The notes: generated from the letters alone by a model not told the origin. A stretch of 5,557 nt of DNA from Bacteroidota bacterium (GCA_023436685.1 JAEZIL010000018.1:1-5557), one strand, 5' to 3'. Positions 1-5,557 are shown, counted from the first letter of the stretch. Numbers and translations are program-made.

Positions 1-719
1 TCGTAATGTTGTTCGCCACTTTTATCGTACAAAGCCATTTTCTGCTGTACTATATCCTGCACCAGGTCGTTGGTTAAATTGGTGATACCTTCCGGCAAAG
101 AAGATGCAATTAATTCAACCAGATTTAGCAACCTGCGCGCATCACCCCCGCTTAGTTGCAGCAATGCCTCCCAATCTTGTATTGAAAGACCTTTAGCCTT
201 CAGCCATTCATCTTTTTCCATAGCCTGGTTAACCAAAGCCATCATGTGCTCTTCGGTCAAAGGCTTCAATACATACACCTGGCTGCGGCTTAACAATGCG
301 CTTATCACTTCGAATGAAGGATTTTCAGTTGTAGCGCCAATTAAGGTAATGATTCCCTTTTCAACCGCCCCAAGCAAACTATCCTGCTGCGCTTTATTGA
401 ACCTGTGAATCTCATCTATAAACAATAGCGCATGGCCTGCAAACCTGGCTTGCTCAATAACAGCCCGCACTTCTTTCACTCCGCTGTCAATGGCGCTTAA
501 TGTGAAAAAAGGTATATCAAGAGAGCTGGCAATAATTTGCGCCAGCGTTGTTTTACCCACGCCGGGAGGGCCCCAAAATATGATAGAGTGAGCTTTACGG
601 TTTTGTATAATTTGTTCCAGTACTTTGCCCTCGCCAACAAGGTGCTCCTGGCCAATGAACTCGTTCAAGGTTTTGGGGCGCATACGTTCTGCTAAGGGTA
701 TATTAGACTTATCCTTCAT
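1..719 (-). CDS. rarA: Replication-associated recombination protein A (RarA/MgsA), AAA+ ATPase; N-terminal part, cut by the window's left edge
   Basis: Reading the minus strand from the ATG at 719 gives about 239 open residues to the edge with no stop. Visible AAA+ motifs in order: the family N-terminus PLAERMRPKTLNEFIGQEHL (8-27), Walker A GPPGVGKT (50-57), Walker B LLFIDEIHRF (98-107), sensor 1 GATTENPSFEV (128-138), an arginine-finger box LLSRSQVYVL (142-151, Arg145) and sensor 2 GGDARRLLN (191-199). The GATTENPSFEV signature and the RP-x-x-L-x-E-F-I-G-Q start separate RarA from RuvB and clamp-loader subunits. Family members are about 420-450 residues, so the C-terminal helical/tetramerisation part lies outside the window. 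Known role: a cytoplasmic ATPase acting at stalled replication forks with SSB and recombination proteins. The start is preceded by an A-rich stretch without a clear Shine-Dalgarno, as is common in Bacteroidota. It is divergent from the redoxin gene, with 42 bp between the preferred starts. Confidence 0.95.
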   Translation of the reverse strand, partial: MKDKSNIPLAERMRPKTLNEFIGQEHLVGEGKVLEQIIQNRKAHSIIFWGPPGVGKTTLAQIIASSLDIPFFTLSAIDSGVKEVRAVIEQARFAGHALLFIDEIHRFNKAQQDSLLGAVEKGIITLIGATTENPSFEVISALLSRSQVYVLKPLTEEHMMALVNQAMEKDEWLKAKGLSIQDWEALLQLSGGDARRLLNLVELIASSLPEGITNLTNDLVQDIVQQKMALYDKSGEQHY

Positions 720-721
720 TT

Positions 722-755
722 TATGTTTTTCTTTTATCGCTATTCCCTAATTTCG
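722..755 (+). promoter_or_regulatory. Two weak candidate -7 elements for the redoxin gene
   Basis: Two near-matches to the Bacteroidota -7 consensus TAnnTTTG lie just before the preferred ATG at 762: TATGTTTT at 722-729 and TAATTTCG at 748-755, each 7 of 8. Neither has a TTTG-like -33 element at the expected 19-21 bp upstream. Use of the first would give a leader of about 25 nt before 762. Use of the second would put transcription initiation almost on the ATG. In this AT-rich sequence such matches can arise by chance, so this is a suggestion only. Confidence 0.25.
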
Positions 756-761
756 CTATCT

Positions 762-1307
762 ATGTTACGCAAGTTACTAATCATTACCTGCCTATCCACT
801 ACCGTATTGGTGGCATATGCCGACAAAAAAAAGAAGAGTAAAAATAATACTGCTCAGCAGGAAGCCGTTGATGATACCAGCACCAACTACAAGGCTCTGG
901 GGTCGCCCATGCCACGTATTTATGCGGTAACTGCTAAAGGCGAAAAAATAACAACAAAAGACGTGCAAAACGAAGCAAATCTCTTTGTAATTCTTTTCAA
1001 CCCTACTTGCGAACATTGCCAGGACGAAGCAAGGCTGCTGATGAAGAATATAGACATGTTTAAGAAAAGTAAGGTACTTTTCCTTGCTACCGACAACATG
1101 ATGTCTTATTTAAGCTTCTTCGATGCTACAACGGGTATAAATAAGGAACCAAGACTACCCGTAGCAATAGACAGTGCAAATTTCATTAACAAGACGTTTA
1201 CCTACGACGGCCTACCACAGATAAATATTTACAATAAGGAGCGGGTGCTAATCAAGCAATTTCATGGCGACAAACCGATAGACAGTCTGGCAAAGTATAT
1301 AGAGTAA
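762..1307 (+). CDS. Exported thioredoxin-fold protein (redoxin / AhpC-TSA-like) with CEHC active site
   Basis: From the ATG at 762 the product is 181 residues. An in-frame ATG at 723 would add 13 residues. I prefer 762 because it begins directly with a standard signal peptide: basic MLRK, a hydrophobic core to about residue 18, then AYA before Asp21 as a signal peptidase I site. The 723 start would lie 3 bp from the rarA start. After cleavage comes a Lys-rich, low-complexity linker (21-40). The redoxin domain follows, with LGSPMPRIYAVTAKG at its start, strand plus active site VILFNPTCEHCQDEA (Cys83 and Cys86), and the cis-proline segment GLPQINIY (Pro152) near the end. The fold and CxxC point to a periplasmic thiol-disulfide oxidoreductase of the TlpA/ResA-like group. 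The substrate is unknown. The residue before the first Cys is Thr, not the Trp usual in thioredoxin. Cys10 in the signal core has Thr before it, so a lipobox is unlikely. The gene is transcribed alone and meets the downstream gene tail to tail. Confidence 0.85.
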   Translation: MLRKLLIITCLSTTVLVAYADKKKKSKNNTAQQEAVDDTSTNYKALGSPMPRIYAVTAKGEKITTKDVQNEANLFVILFNPTCEHCQDEARLLMKNIDMFKKSKVLFLATDNMMSYLSFFDATTGINKEPRLPVAIDSANFINKTFTYDGLPQINIYNKERVLIKQFHGDKPIDSLAKYIE

Positions 1308-1312
1308 AAAAA

Positions 1313-1344
1313 TTAACACGGCTCCGGAAGGCAGATGCCGTTAA
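1313..1344. repeat. Weak imperfect inverted repeat upstream of the terminator
   Basis: TTAA-CA-CGGC (1313-1322) can pair with GCCGTTAA (1337-1344) around a 14-nt loop if the CA is bulged out. The stem is short and has no T-run after it, so it is not a terminator by itself. It could be a secondary hairpin in the 3' untranslated region of the redoxin mRNA, or chance. Confidence 0.3.
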
Positions 1345-1347
1345 ATA

Positions 1348-1387
1348 ATAAAGAAAAACGTAGCTGCTAGGCTACGTTTTTCTTTAT
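1348..1387. terminator. Bidirectional intrinsic terminator between convergent genes
   Basis: A perfect 17-bp inverted repeat pairs 1348-1364 with 1371-1387 around a 6-nt loop (TGCTAG). The base of the loop is closed by ACGTAGC/GCTACGT, and the outer arms are A-rich then T-rich. On either strand the RNA would therefore form a stem followed by a U-rich tail (TTTTTCTTT). This suits termination of the plus-strand redoxin gene ending at 1307 and of the minus-strand gene ending at 1367. The right arm is coding sequence for the last residues of the minus gene, and its TAG stop (1367-1369) lies in the loop. Confidence 0.85.
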
Positions 1388-1834
1388 ATAGTCGCGTATT
1401 TTACGCACATAGTCAAAATAACCTGATACCATTCGCATCCAGAAAACCAGAAAGATGGCTACTGCAATACCTGCAAAGGTATATGTGAATGACATATACT
1501 CTTCTTCGCCAAAGATGAAAAGCAGTAAAGCTGCAGCTAGCATAAATGCGCAAAAGATCATGATAAGCAATGGGCCGCCTGAATCGATCTTACGCATTTT
1601 GGAACTGATAATAAGTTGCGTTTGGTTCCCTTTCCCTTTCAATTCTACATGGGTTATTGGCAATGTTTTGATAGAAGTTTCCTGCTCAGCATGAGGTATG
1701 ATACGAAGTATGTAGTCCTTTTCAGAAACTTCAAAATCCATATCGTGCACTTTTACATGCTTACCTACAAGACGATCTTTAATATCATCTATCTGTAATG
1801 CAGACTGGTACCGGTAAGTTCTTGAGAAAATCAT
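1367..1834 (-). CDS. Uncharacterised protein with soluble N-terminal half and two C-terminal membrane helices
   Basis: I do not recognise a family. The ATG at 1834 gives 155 residues. A GTG two codons upstream (1840) would give 157 with no other change, and ATG is the commoner choice. Residues 1-85 are polar and look mixed alpha/beta, with several short alternating strands such as VHDMDFEV, YILRIIPH, THVELKG and QLIISS. Two hydrophobic segments follow, at about 88-108 and 116-135, separated by the acidic turn GEEEY. The end is basic (YVRKIRDYIKKNV). The positive-inside rule suggests both ends are cytoplasmic with a hairpin through the inner membrane. There is no signal peptide and no cysteine motif; the only Cys (residue 95) is in the first helix. 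The gene has its own upstream spacer and candidate promoter, and its last codons form half of the terminator stem. The coding call is supported by uninterrupted length, coherent membrane topology and the terminator at its end. Confidence 0.75.
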   Translation of the reverse strand: MIFSRTYRYQSALQIDDIKDRLVGKHVKVHDMDFEVSEKDYILRIIPHAEQETSIKTLPITHVELKGKGNQTQLIISSKMRKIDSGGPLLIMIFCAFMLAAALLLFIFGEEEYMSFTYTFAGIAVAIFLVFWMRMVSGYFDYVRKIRDYIKKNVA

Positions 1835-1868
1835 AGGCACACGTTTTTGGTTTAAAAATTATTATAAT

Positions 1869-1900
1869 GAAAGTTAAGTAATATTTTTTCTCAATACAAG
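1869..1900 (-). promoter_or_regulatory. Candidate Bacteroidota-type promoter for the two-helix membrane protein gene
   Basis: On the minus strand, CTTG (1900-1897) is followed after exactly 20 nt by TAACTTTC (1876-1869). The phylum consensus is TTTG, a spacer of about 19-21, then TAnnTTTG, so the match is 3 of 4 and 7 of 8 with correct spacing. Transcription would begin near 1862 and give a leader of roughly 25-30 nt before the ATG at 1834. The surrounding AT-richness raises the chance of a spurious match. Confidence 0.45.
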
Positions 1901-1912
1901 TGATATATATCA
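1901..1912. repeat. 12-bp perfect palindrome next to the candidate promoter
   Basis: TGATATATATCA reads the same on both strands and abuts the upstream side of the candidate -33 element on the minus strand. Its location would suit a dimeric regulator. It is AT-rich and short, occurs once here, and no regulator gene is nearby, so an operator role is only a possibility. Confidence 0.3.
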
Positions 1913-2059
1913 ACATTTACTTAACCATTACAATAGACGTGCCTGCAACAAGAATGGTTGGCTTAATACATTGATAATGAATTATTTAACTTACTTTTAA
2001 CCATATTAAATAAACATTAAAATGTAATTAAATGTGAATTAATAAAATTCGACATTCTA

Positions 2060-5000
2060 TTAGCTTTTTCCTATATTTCTATAATACTGTTCTACCATAT
2101 TTTTATAATAAGGCTTTAGCTGCGGCGGAACCGTTTTATAGATATCAAGAAGTTGCTGGCGATCATTTAAATACTTCTGCAACTCAGCTGGTATAGGCCT
2201 TGAAATTTCATCTGCATTTTTTGAAGAACGTTTGTCATCCTGCTCCTGTTCGCGCAGCGACTTTTCTGCCTGCAATAGTTTAGTTAATATTTCCCGTTGC
2301 CTTAGCTGCATTTCACTACTCAAGCGTCTGTTTACAAGATCTGTCTCAGCCTTATCCATTTTTTCTTGTATTTCCCTCAATTCCTTTGCATTGCCCACAC
2401 CTTTACTATTTAGTAGGCTATTCAATTCTTGCAATTGCCTGCGGATGGCTGCTTGCTGTTCTGCTAGGCGAGCCAGCTGTTCCGCGTTGCCATATTCGCC
2501 TTCGCCACCTTGCTGTCCCTTTCCTGTGCCTTGCTTATCGCCGTTGCCCGACCGCTGTTGCTGCGCATTTTGCATTTGCTGCATAGCATTACCCAGCTGC
2601 TGTTGCTTGGTGATAATATCGCTCATTTGCTGGCCTGCACCAGGCTTAGGAGTTTGCCCGCCCGGCTTGCTGCAGCTACCTTTTGAGCCTTGCGCCTGCG
2701 ACTTCATTGACATCAAGTTCGACAACATTTCATTAAGCATAAGCGCAAGGTTGTTTGTATGCGTCATTACATACTGTTGCCGTGTTAATGCATCTCCTAC
2801 CCTTCTGCTTTCTAATGCATCGAGGGATGTTGCCATATTTTTCTCCAGTTCCGTTGTTTCTTTGTTTACAGTGGCAGATAACTTAGACAAGCGCTTACTA
2901 AGGGTGAACAAACTATCTCTTATCATTTTAGAATTGCTGTGCAGCCTGCTTTGCTCTTTTTGATTAGTAATGTATCCCTGGCTGCTAACAGGCGTGTTAC
3001 GACTGTTATTCATAAGCTTTTCCTGATCGAACGAAAGGCGGATGAGGTTAGTAAGTATCTGCCTAACTGCACGTATATCCATATCTAATTGCTGAATATC
3101 CATGCCTCCTGCAGCGTCTCGCATTTTTTGAGCCATATCCTGCAGGTTTTGTGCAGCTTTGCTTTGCGACTGGCTCGATTTGCTCTTTTGGTCTTTCCCT
3201 AACTGGTCGCTGCTATTCTGCATTTCCTGCTGTGCTTCTTTACCACTTTGTTTAGCATCCTCCATGTTCTGCTCCTTCTCAATGCTGTTGTTTAACTCAT
3301 CCATCTGCTTCATATCATTTTTCATAGCCTGGTCAAGCTCATTTTTCAGTTGCTGCTGCTCTTTCTTTAGTGTCTCATTATTCTTTTGTCCTTTATCGGT
3401 TTGGGTTTTCAGGTCACTTTGTTTTTTAGCCAACTCGTCCATTTTATTGGCCATGTCCTCCATACGCATCTGCATTTCCAGCTGCTTCATCAGCTCTTGC
3501 ATACGCTCCAGGTCCATATTAAAGAGCTTGTTCTCCTGTTCTAGTTGCTTCATTGCTTGGAAGGCATTGTCCTTATTCAGTTGCTTCATTAGCTCCTGCA
3601 GCTTTTTCATTTGTTCTGCAAGTTCTTTATTCAGCAGGTTATCCATCTGCTTTTGCAGGTCTTCCTGTTTATCTTTTACATCCTGGCTGTATTCTTTTTG
3701 TTTGCTTTGCTGGGTTTGCTCATCCAGGCGTTTCTTTACCGCCTCCATCTGATTTTTCAATTGCTGCTGCATTTTACCAAGGTCCTGAAGTTTCTGCTGC
3801 TGCTCCCATTCCATGCCTTCACTTTGCAACAGTTTTGATTGCAGGTCTTTATACTCATTTTGCAGCTGTTCAGTATGTTGTGCACTATTACTGAGGCCTG
3901 AATTGATCTGTTCAGCATTTTCATTAATGGCTGAATCCAGCTGTTCGGGGTTAAACATCTGATAACTTAGCATTTCGCTACGCGATGCTTTAGGGCCACG
4001 TACTCCATCATTATCCCAGGCTTCTATATAATAAGTAAGTTTTTGGCCGGGCTGTAGATTAAGAACTTGTATATCGAAATAATGCTGAAACTCTGTAAGA
4101 GAACCACCTGTGCTTTTCAGAAGAATGCTTTTATTCAAAAGCTCTTTATTATTGCCATCGTTTATTTGGTAATGAAACAGCACTTTGCTTATGGCATAAT
4201 CATCGCCGGCAGTGCCACTCAATAGTACCTGTGTACCTGAAATACTATCTCTGAATTCCTGCATCTGTATTACGGGATACTCATCTGGTATTACATTTAC
4301 ATTGTAGTGGTAACTATCGGGTATGCTTGTTTGCCTGTTGCTAAGTATGAGCGTAAAGCTGGTATCGCTTAAAAACCTGTATTGTGCCCCAAACAACCCC
4401 GCCTGCTTGGGCAAAGAAGTAATTGCACCATTACCTAATCTTATACCAGCTGCATCAGTATGTTCTGTAACAAAGGCCAGGCTCACTAGCGTGCCGGCAG
4501 GCAAGGTCATATCGCCCAGGCTGTTCAAAACTTCATCTTTTTTGCCGGTGTAGTCGGGATAATCGAGCTGTACTTTAAATGCCTTAAGTAGTGGTTTTTG
4601 TACAACTGATATTTTATATGACTGTGAATAGAAACCTGCAGCCTTCAGTCGAAAGTCAATATCCGCTGTTATATTGCTGAATGTATACTCAAAACCTTTC
4701 CCTACACTTTGCATCGGTATAATATCGTTCCCTATCACTACCAGCATCTCAGCAGGCAACGCGCTACCCCGCGCTTCGGCCTTTAAAGTAAAATTGCCGT
4801 TACGCACTGCTTTTAGTGGTTGGTTCAGCACTACAAACTGAAAGGGTGCAGGTTTTTCAAATTCCTTTGTAGGTTGCAGCAGCCTGGCCGATGCATCTTT
4901 AAATACATTGGGTGCTGCTACCAATATAAATACACCAATCAGCAACAGTGGTAACAGATACCTCAGGTATTTTTTATTTTTTGAAAGGTCGACAGCTGAA

Positions 5001-5428
5001 GTTATGGGCACTACTGATATCTGTGCTGCCTTTTGATCGATACTGGCTTCTATTAATTGGCGGCTGCCACCCTCATAACTATTTTTTAATTGTAATATAT
5101 TCAGCAATTTATCGCTTATTTCAGGGAAGTGAGCGCCAACTATTACCGCGGCCTGCTCATGTGATATTACCCTGCCCAATTTTGCCATTTTGCTGAATGG
5201 TATGGCTATCCAGATAATAAAGGCTACCAGACCCAGCACAATAAAAAGTGAAACCACAGTCACTTTGGCCCAAACCGGCATATATAAATAGTATTCACCT
5301 ACACTTATTGTAAGCACATATAATAAAACACATATCAGCAATACCAGCGAACCGCGTAAAAGTTGGTTTATATAGTATTTGCGGATAAAAGCGTCGAGTC
5401 TCGATATCAGCCAGTCGTAATTGCTCAT
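2060..5428 (-). CDS. DUF4175-family giant inner-membrane protein with long periplasmic coiled coil
   Basis: The complete product is 1122 residues from the ATG at 5428 to the TAA at 2060. Three hydrophobic helices lie at about 24-44, 53-77 and 154-172. A basic loop (78-153) between the second and third places it in the cytoplasm, so residues 173-1122 are probably periplasmic. Residues 175-490 are beta-rich, with an Ig/cadherin-like stretch near 384-475 (YPVIQMQEF, GTAGDDYAISKVLFHY, LTYYIEAWDNDG). Residues 494-775 are a Gln/Lys/Glu/Met-rich coiled coil. Residues 776-910 are helical, 912-982 form a Gly/Gln/Pro-rich linker, 983-1065 are another coiled coil, and the tail contains PPQLKPYYKNMVEQYYRNI. 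This architecture matches the large DUF4175 proteins of Bacteroidota, whose biochemical function is unknown to me. A structural or scaffolding role in the envelope is inference. No catalytic motif is visible. The only cysteines are C33, in helix 1, and C919, in the linker. The gene is apparently monocistronic and divergent from the gene starting at 5524. Confidence 0.9.
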   Translation of the reverse strand: MSNYDWLISRLDAFIRKYYINQLLRGSLVLLICVLLYVLTISVGEYYLYMPVWAKVTVVSLFIVLGLVAFIIWIAIPFSKMAKLGRVISHEQAAVIVGAHFPEISDKLLNILQLKNSYEGGSRQLIEASIDQKAAQISVVPITSAVDLSKNKKYLRYLLPLLLIGVFILVAAPNVFKDASARLLQPTKEFEKPAPFQFVVLNQPLKAVRNGNFTLKAEARGSALPAEMLVVIGNDIIPMQSVGKGFEYTFSNITADIDFRLKAAGFYSQSYKISVVQKPLLKAFKVQLDYPDYTGKKDEVLNSLGDMTLPAGTLVSLAFVTEHTDAAGIRLGNGAITSLPKQAGLFGAQYRFLSDTSFTLILSNRQTSIPDSYHYNVNVIPDEYPVIQMQEFRDSISGTQVLLSGTAGDDYAISKVLFHYQINDGNNKELLNKSILLKSTGGSLTEFQHYFDIQVLNLQPGQKLTYYIEAWDNDGVRGPKASRSEMLSYQMFNPEQLDSAINENAEQINSGLSNSAQHTEQLQNEYKDLQSKLLQSEGMEWEQQQKLQDLGKMQQQLKNQMEAVKKRLDEQTQQSKQKEYSQDVKDKQEDLQKQMDNLLNKELAEQMKKLQELMKQLNKDNAFQAMKQLEQENKLFNMDLERMQELMKQLEMQMRMEDMANKMDELAKKQSDLKTQTDKGQKNNETLKKEQQQLKNELDQAMKNDMKQMDELNNSIEKEQNMEDAKQSGKEAQQEMQNSSDQLGKDQKSKSSQSQSKAAQNLQDMAQKMRDAAGGMDIQQLDMDIRAVRQILTNLIRLSFDQEKLMNNSRNTPVSSQGYITNQKEQSRLHSNSKMIRDSLFTLSKRLSKLSATVNKETTELEKNMATSLDALESRRVGDALTRQQYVMTHTNNLALMLNEMLSNLMSMKSQAQGSKGSCSKPGGQTPKPGAGQQMSDIITKQQQLGNAMQQMQNAQQQRSGNGDKQGTGKGQQGGEGEYGNAEQLARLAEQQAAIRRQLQELNSLLNSKGVGNAKELREIQEKMDKAETDLVNRRLSSEMQLRQREILTKLLQAEKSLREQEQDDKRSSKNADEISRPIPAELQKYLNDRQQLLDIYKTVPPQLKPYYKNMVEQYYRNIGKS

Positions 5429-5470
5429 GAAAATTCAGGGTACTGCAATATAACGGAAATTAACATGCTG

Positions 5471-5502
5471 TCTGTCACAACGAATTGTTATATGTATTTT
5501 TG
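5471..5502 (+). promoter_or_regulatory. Candidate Bacteroidota-type promoter for the rightmost gene
   Basis: TATTTTTG at 5495-5502 fits the TAnnTTTG -7 consensus exactly. It is preceded after 20 nt by TCTG at 5471-5474, a 3-of-4 match to the TTTG -33 element. The predicted start of transcription falls near 5508, leaving a leader of about 15 nt that just includes the ribosome binding site. It lies in the divergent gap next to the DUF4175 gene start. Confidence 0.55.
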
Positions 5503-5508
5503 CATTTT

Positions 5509-5515
5509 GAGAGGA
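5509..5515 (+). promoter_or_regulatory. Shine-Dalgarno site for the rightmost gene
   Basis: GAGAGGA lies 8 nt before the ATG at 5524 and 11 nt before the second ATG at 5527. It is the clearest Shine-Dalgarno in the window, since the other starts have only A-rich leaders. The spacing favours 5524, but the two tandem ATGs differ by a single Met. Confidence 0.6.
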
Positions 5516-5523
5516 TATAGACA

Positions 5524-5557
5524 ATGATGCAATTGTACCCTGCGCATGCCGCAGAAG
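5524..5557 (+). CDS. N-terminal fragment of a plus-strand gene, possibly MutS2 (endonuclease MutS2 / Smr-domain MutS homologue)
   Basis: Eleven codons are visible before the right edge, reading MMQLYPAHAAE. They are preceded by a good Shine-Dalgarno and a consensus-like promoter, so a real gene start is likely. MutS2 proteins of Bacteroidota often begin M-x-L-Y-P followed by a short variable stretch and then LEFDKI or similar, and the first residues here fit that. Eleven residues are far too few for a firm assignment, so the product name is a guess. If correct, the protein would be a ribosome-splitting or recombination-suppressing ATPase of the MutS superfamily. Confidence 0.45.
   Translation, partial: MMQLYPAHAAE

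Larger units (their letters stand above)
1841..2059. other. AT-rich intergenic spacer between two minus-strand genes
   Basis: This 219-bp stretch follows the DUF4175 stop and precedes the two-helix gene. It holds no convincing ORF and no RNA gene that I can see. Its contents are the candidate promoter and palindrome listed separately, a 7-bp inverted repeat AACCATT/AATGGTT (1923-1929 and 1953-1959, 23-nt loop), two copies of TTAACCAT (1921-1928 and 1997-2004), and an imperfect tandem pair ATGTAATTAA / ATGTGAATTAA (2022-2042). I find no GC-rich hairpin with a T-run to end the DUF4175 transcript, so read-through into the next gene is possible. Confidence 0.6.

Noticed and set aside
70..408. Plus-strand open frame of 112 codons inside rarA
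   Set aside because: The minus strand encodes an unmistakable AAA+ ATPase across the same bases, and the plus product has no recognisable features.
792..1016. Minus-strand open frame of 74 codons inside the redoxin gene
   Set aside because: It is antisense to the signal peptide and CEHC domain coding region. It looks like a shadow of the Lys/Asn codons, with no supporting signals.
2013..2026. Possible terminator hairpin ACATT-AA-AATGT downstream of the DUF4175 stop
   Set aside because: The stem is only 5 bp and AT-only apart from one GC pair, and it has no adjacent T-run on the minus strand. It is too weak to call.
2022..2042. Imperfect tandem repeat ATGTAATTAA / ATGTGAATTAA as a possible attachment site or iteron
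   Set aside because: There are only two short AT-rich copies in an AT-rich spacer, with no integrase, replication gene or target duplication nearby.
2232..2963. Long plus-strand open frame (243 codons, Cys/Ser-rich) antisense to the DUF4175 gene
   Set aside because: It is the reverse complement of Gln/Lys/Leu-rich coiled-coil codons, which naturally gives Cys, Ser, Leu and Phe without stops. The minus frame has coherent domains and topology, and the antisense product has none.
3159..3752. Plus-strand open frame (197 codons, Phe/Cys/Ser-rich) with apparent membrane-like hydrophobicity
   Set aside because: It lies antisense to the main coiled coil. Its hydrophobicity is an artefact of complementing Lys/Gln/Glu codons. 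I see no promoter or ribosome site for it.
3340..3860. CTG/TTG/CAG-rich stretches resembling a microsatellite
   Set aside because: The triplets encode Gln, Leu and Lys with mixed synonymous codons and no long uniform run, so they reflect coiled-coil composition rather than repeat expansion.

Overview
The window looks like ordinary chromosome from a Bacteroidota bacterium, plausibly of the Chitinophagales/Sphingobacteriales type. The main reasons are a giant DUF4175-type membrane protein (a family I know from this phylum), promoter-like sequences matching the phylum's TAnnTTTG -7 element, few clear Shine-Dalgarno sites, moderate GC in genes and very AT-rich spacers. The assignment rests on family recognition and motif reading only. 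No search was run.

Layout, left to right. (1) 1-719, minus: the N-terminal ~239 residues of RarA/MgsA, a replication-fork AAA+ ATPase, cut by the left edge. (2) 762-1307, plus (possible longer start at 723): a small exported thioredoxin-fold protein with a CEHC active site, divergent from rarA. (3) 1308-1387: a short convergent junction with a strong 17-bp hairpin that is T-rich on both strands, a likely bidirectional terminator. It reaches into the 3' end of the next gene. (4) 1367-1834, minus: an unrecognised protein with a soluble N-terminal half and two C-terminal membrane helices. (5) 1841-2059: an AT-rich spacer with a candidate promoter for gene 4 and a 12-bp palindrome. (6) 2060-5428, minus: a complete 1122-residue DUF4175-family protein with three N-terminal membrane helices, a long beta-rich section and a very long Gln/Lys/Met-rich coiled coil. 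(7) 5429-5557: a divergent intergenic region with a good Bacteroidota-type promoter, a Shine-Dalgarno site and the first 11 codons of a plus-strand gene that may be mutS2.

The genes do not form one operon. Orientations alternate (-,+,-,-,+), and the two neighbouring minus genes are 219 bp apart with a candidate promoter between them. Two or three products probably act at or beyond the inner membrane (the redoxin, the two-helix protein and DUF4175). RarA, and MutS2 if that call is right, are DNA-maintenance proteins. I see no tRNA, rRNA, CRISPR array, insertion sequence or phage gene, and nothing that amounts to a convincing new multi-gene system. The most worthwhile leads are the uncharacterised DUF4175 giant, the unknown two-helix protein and the terminator embedded in a coding end.
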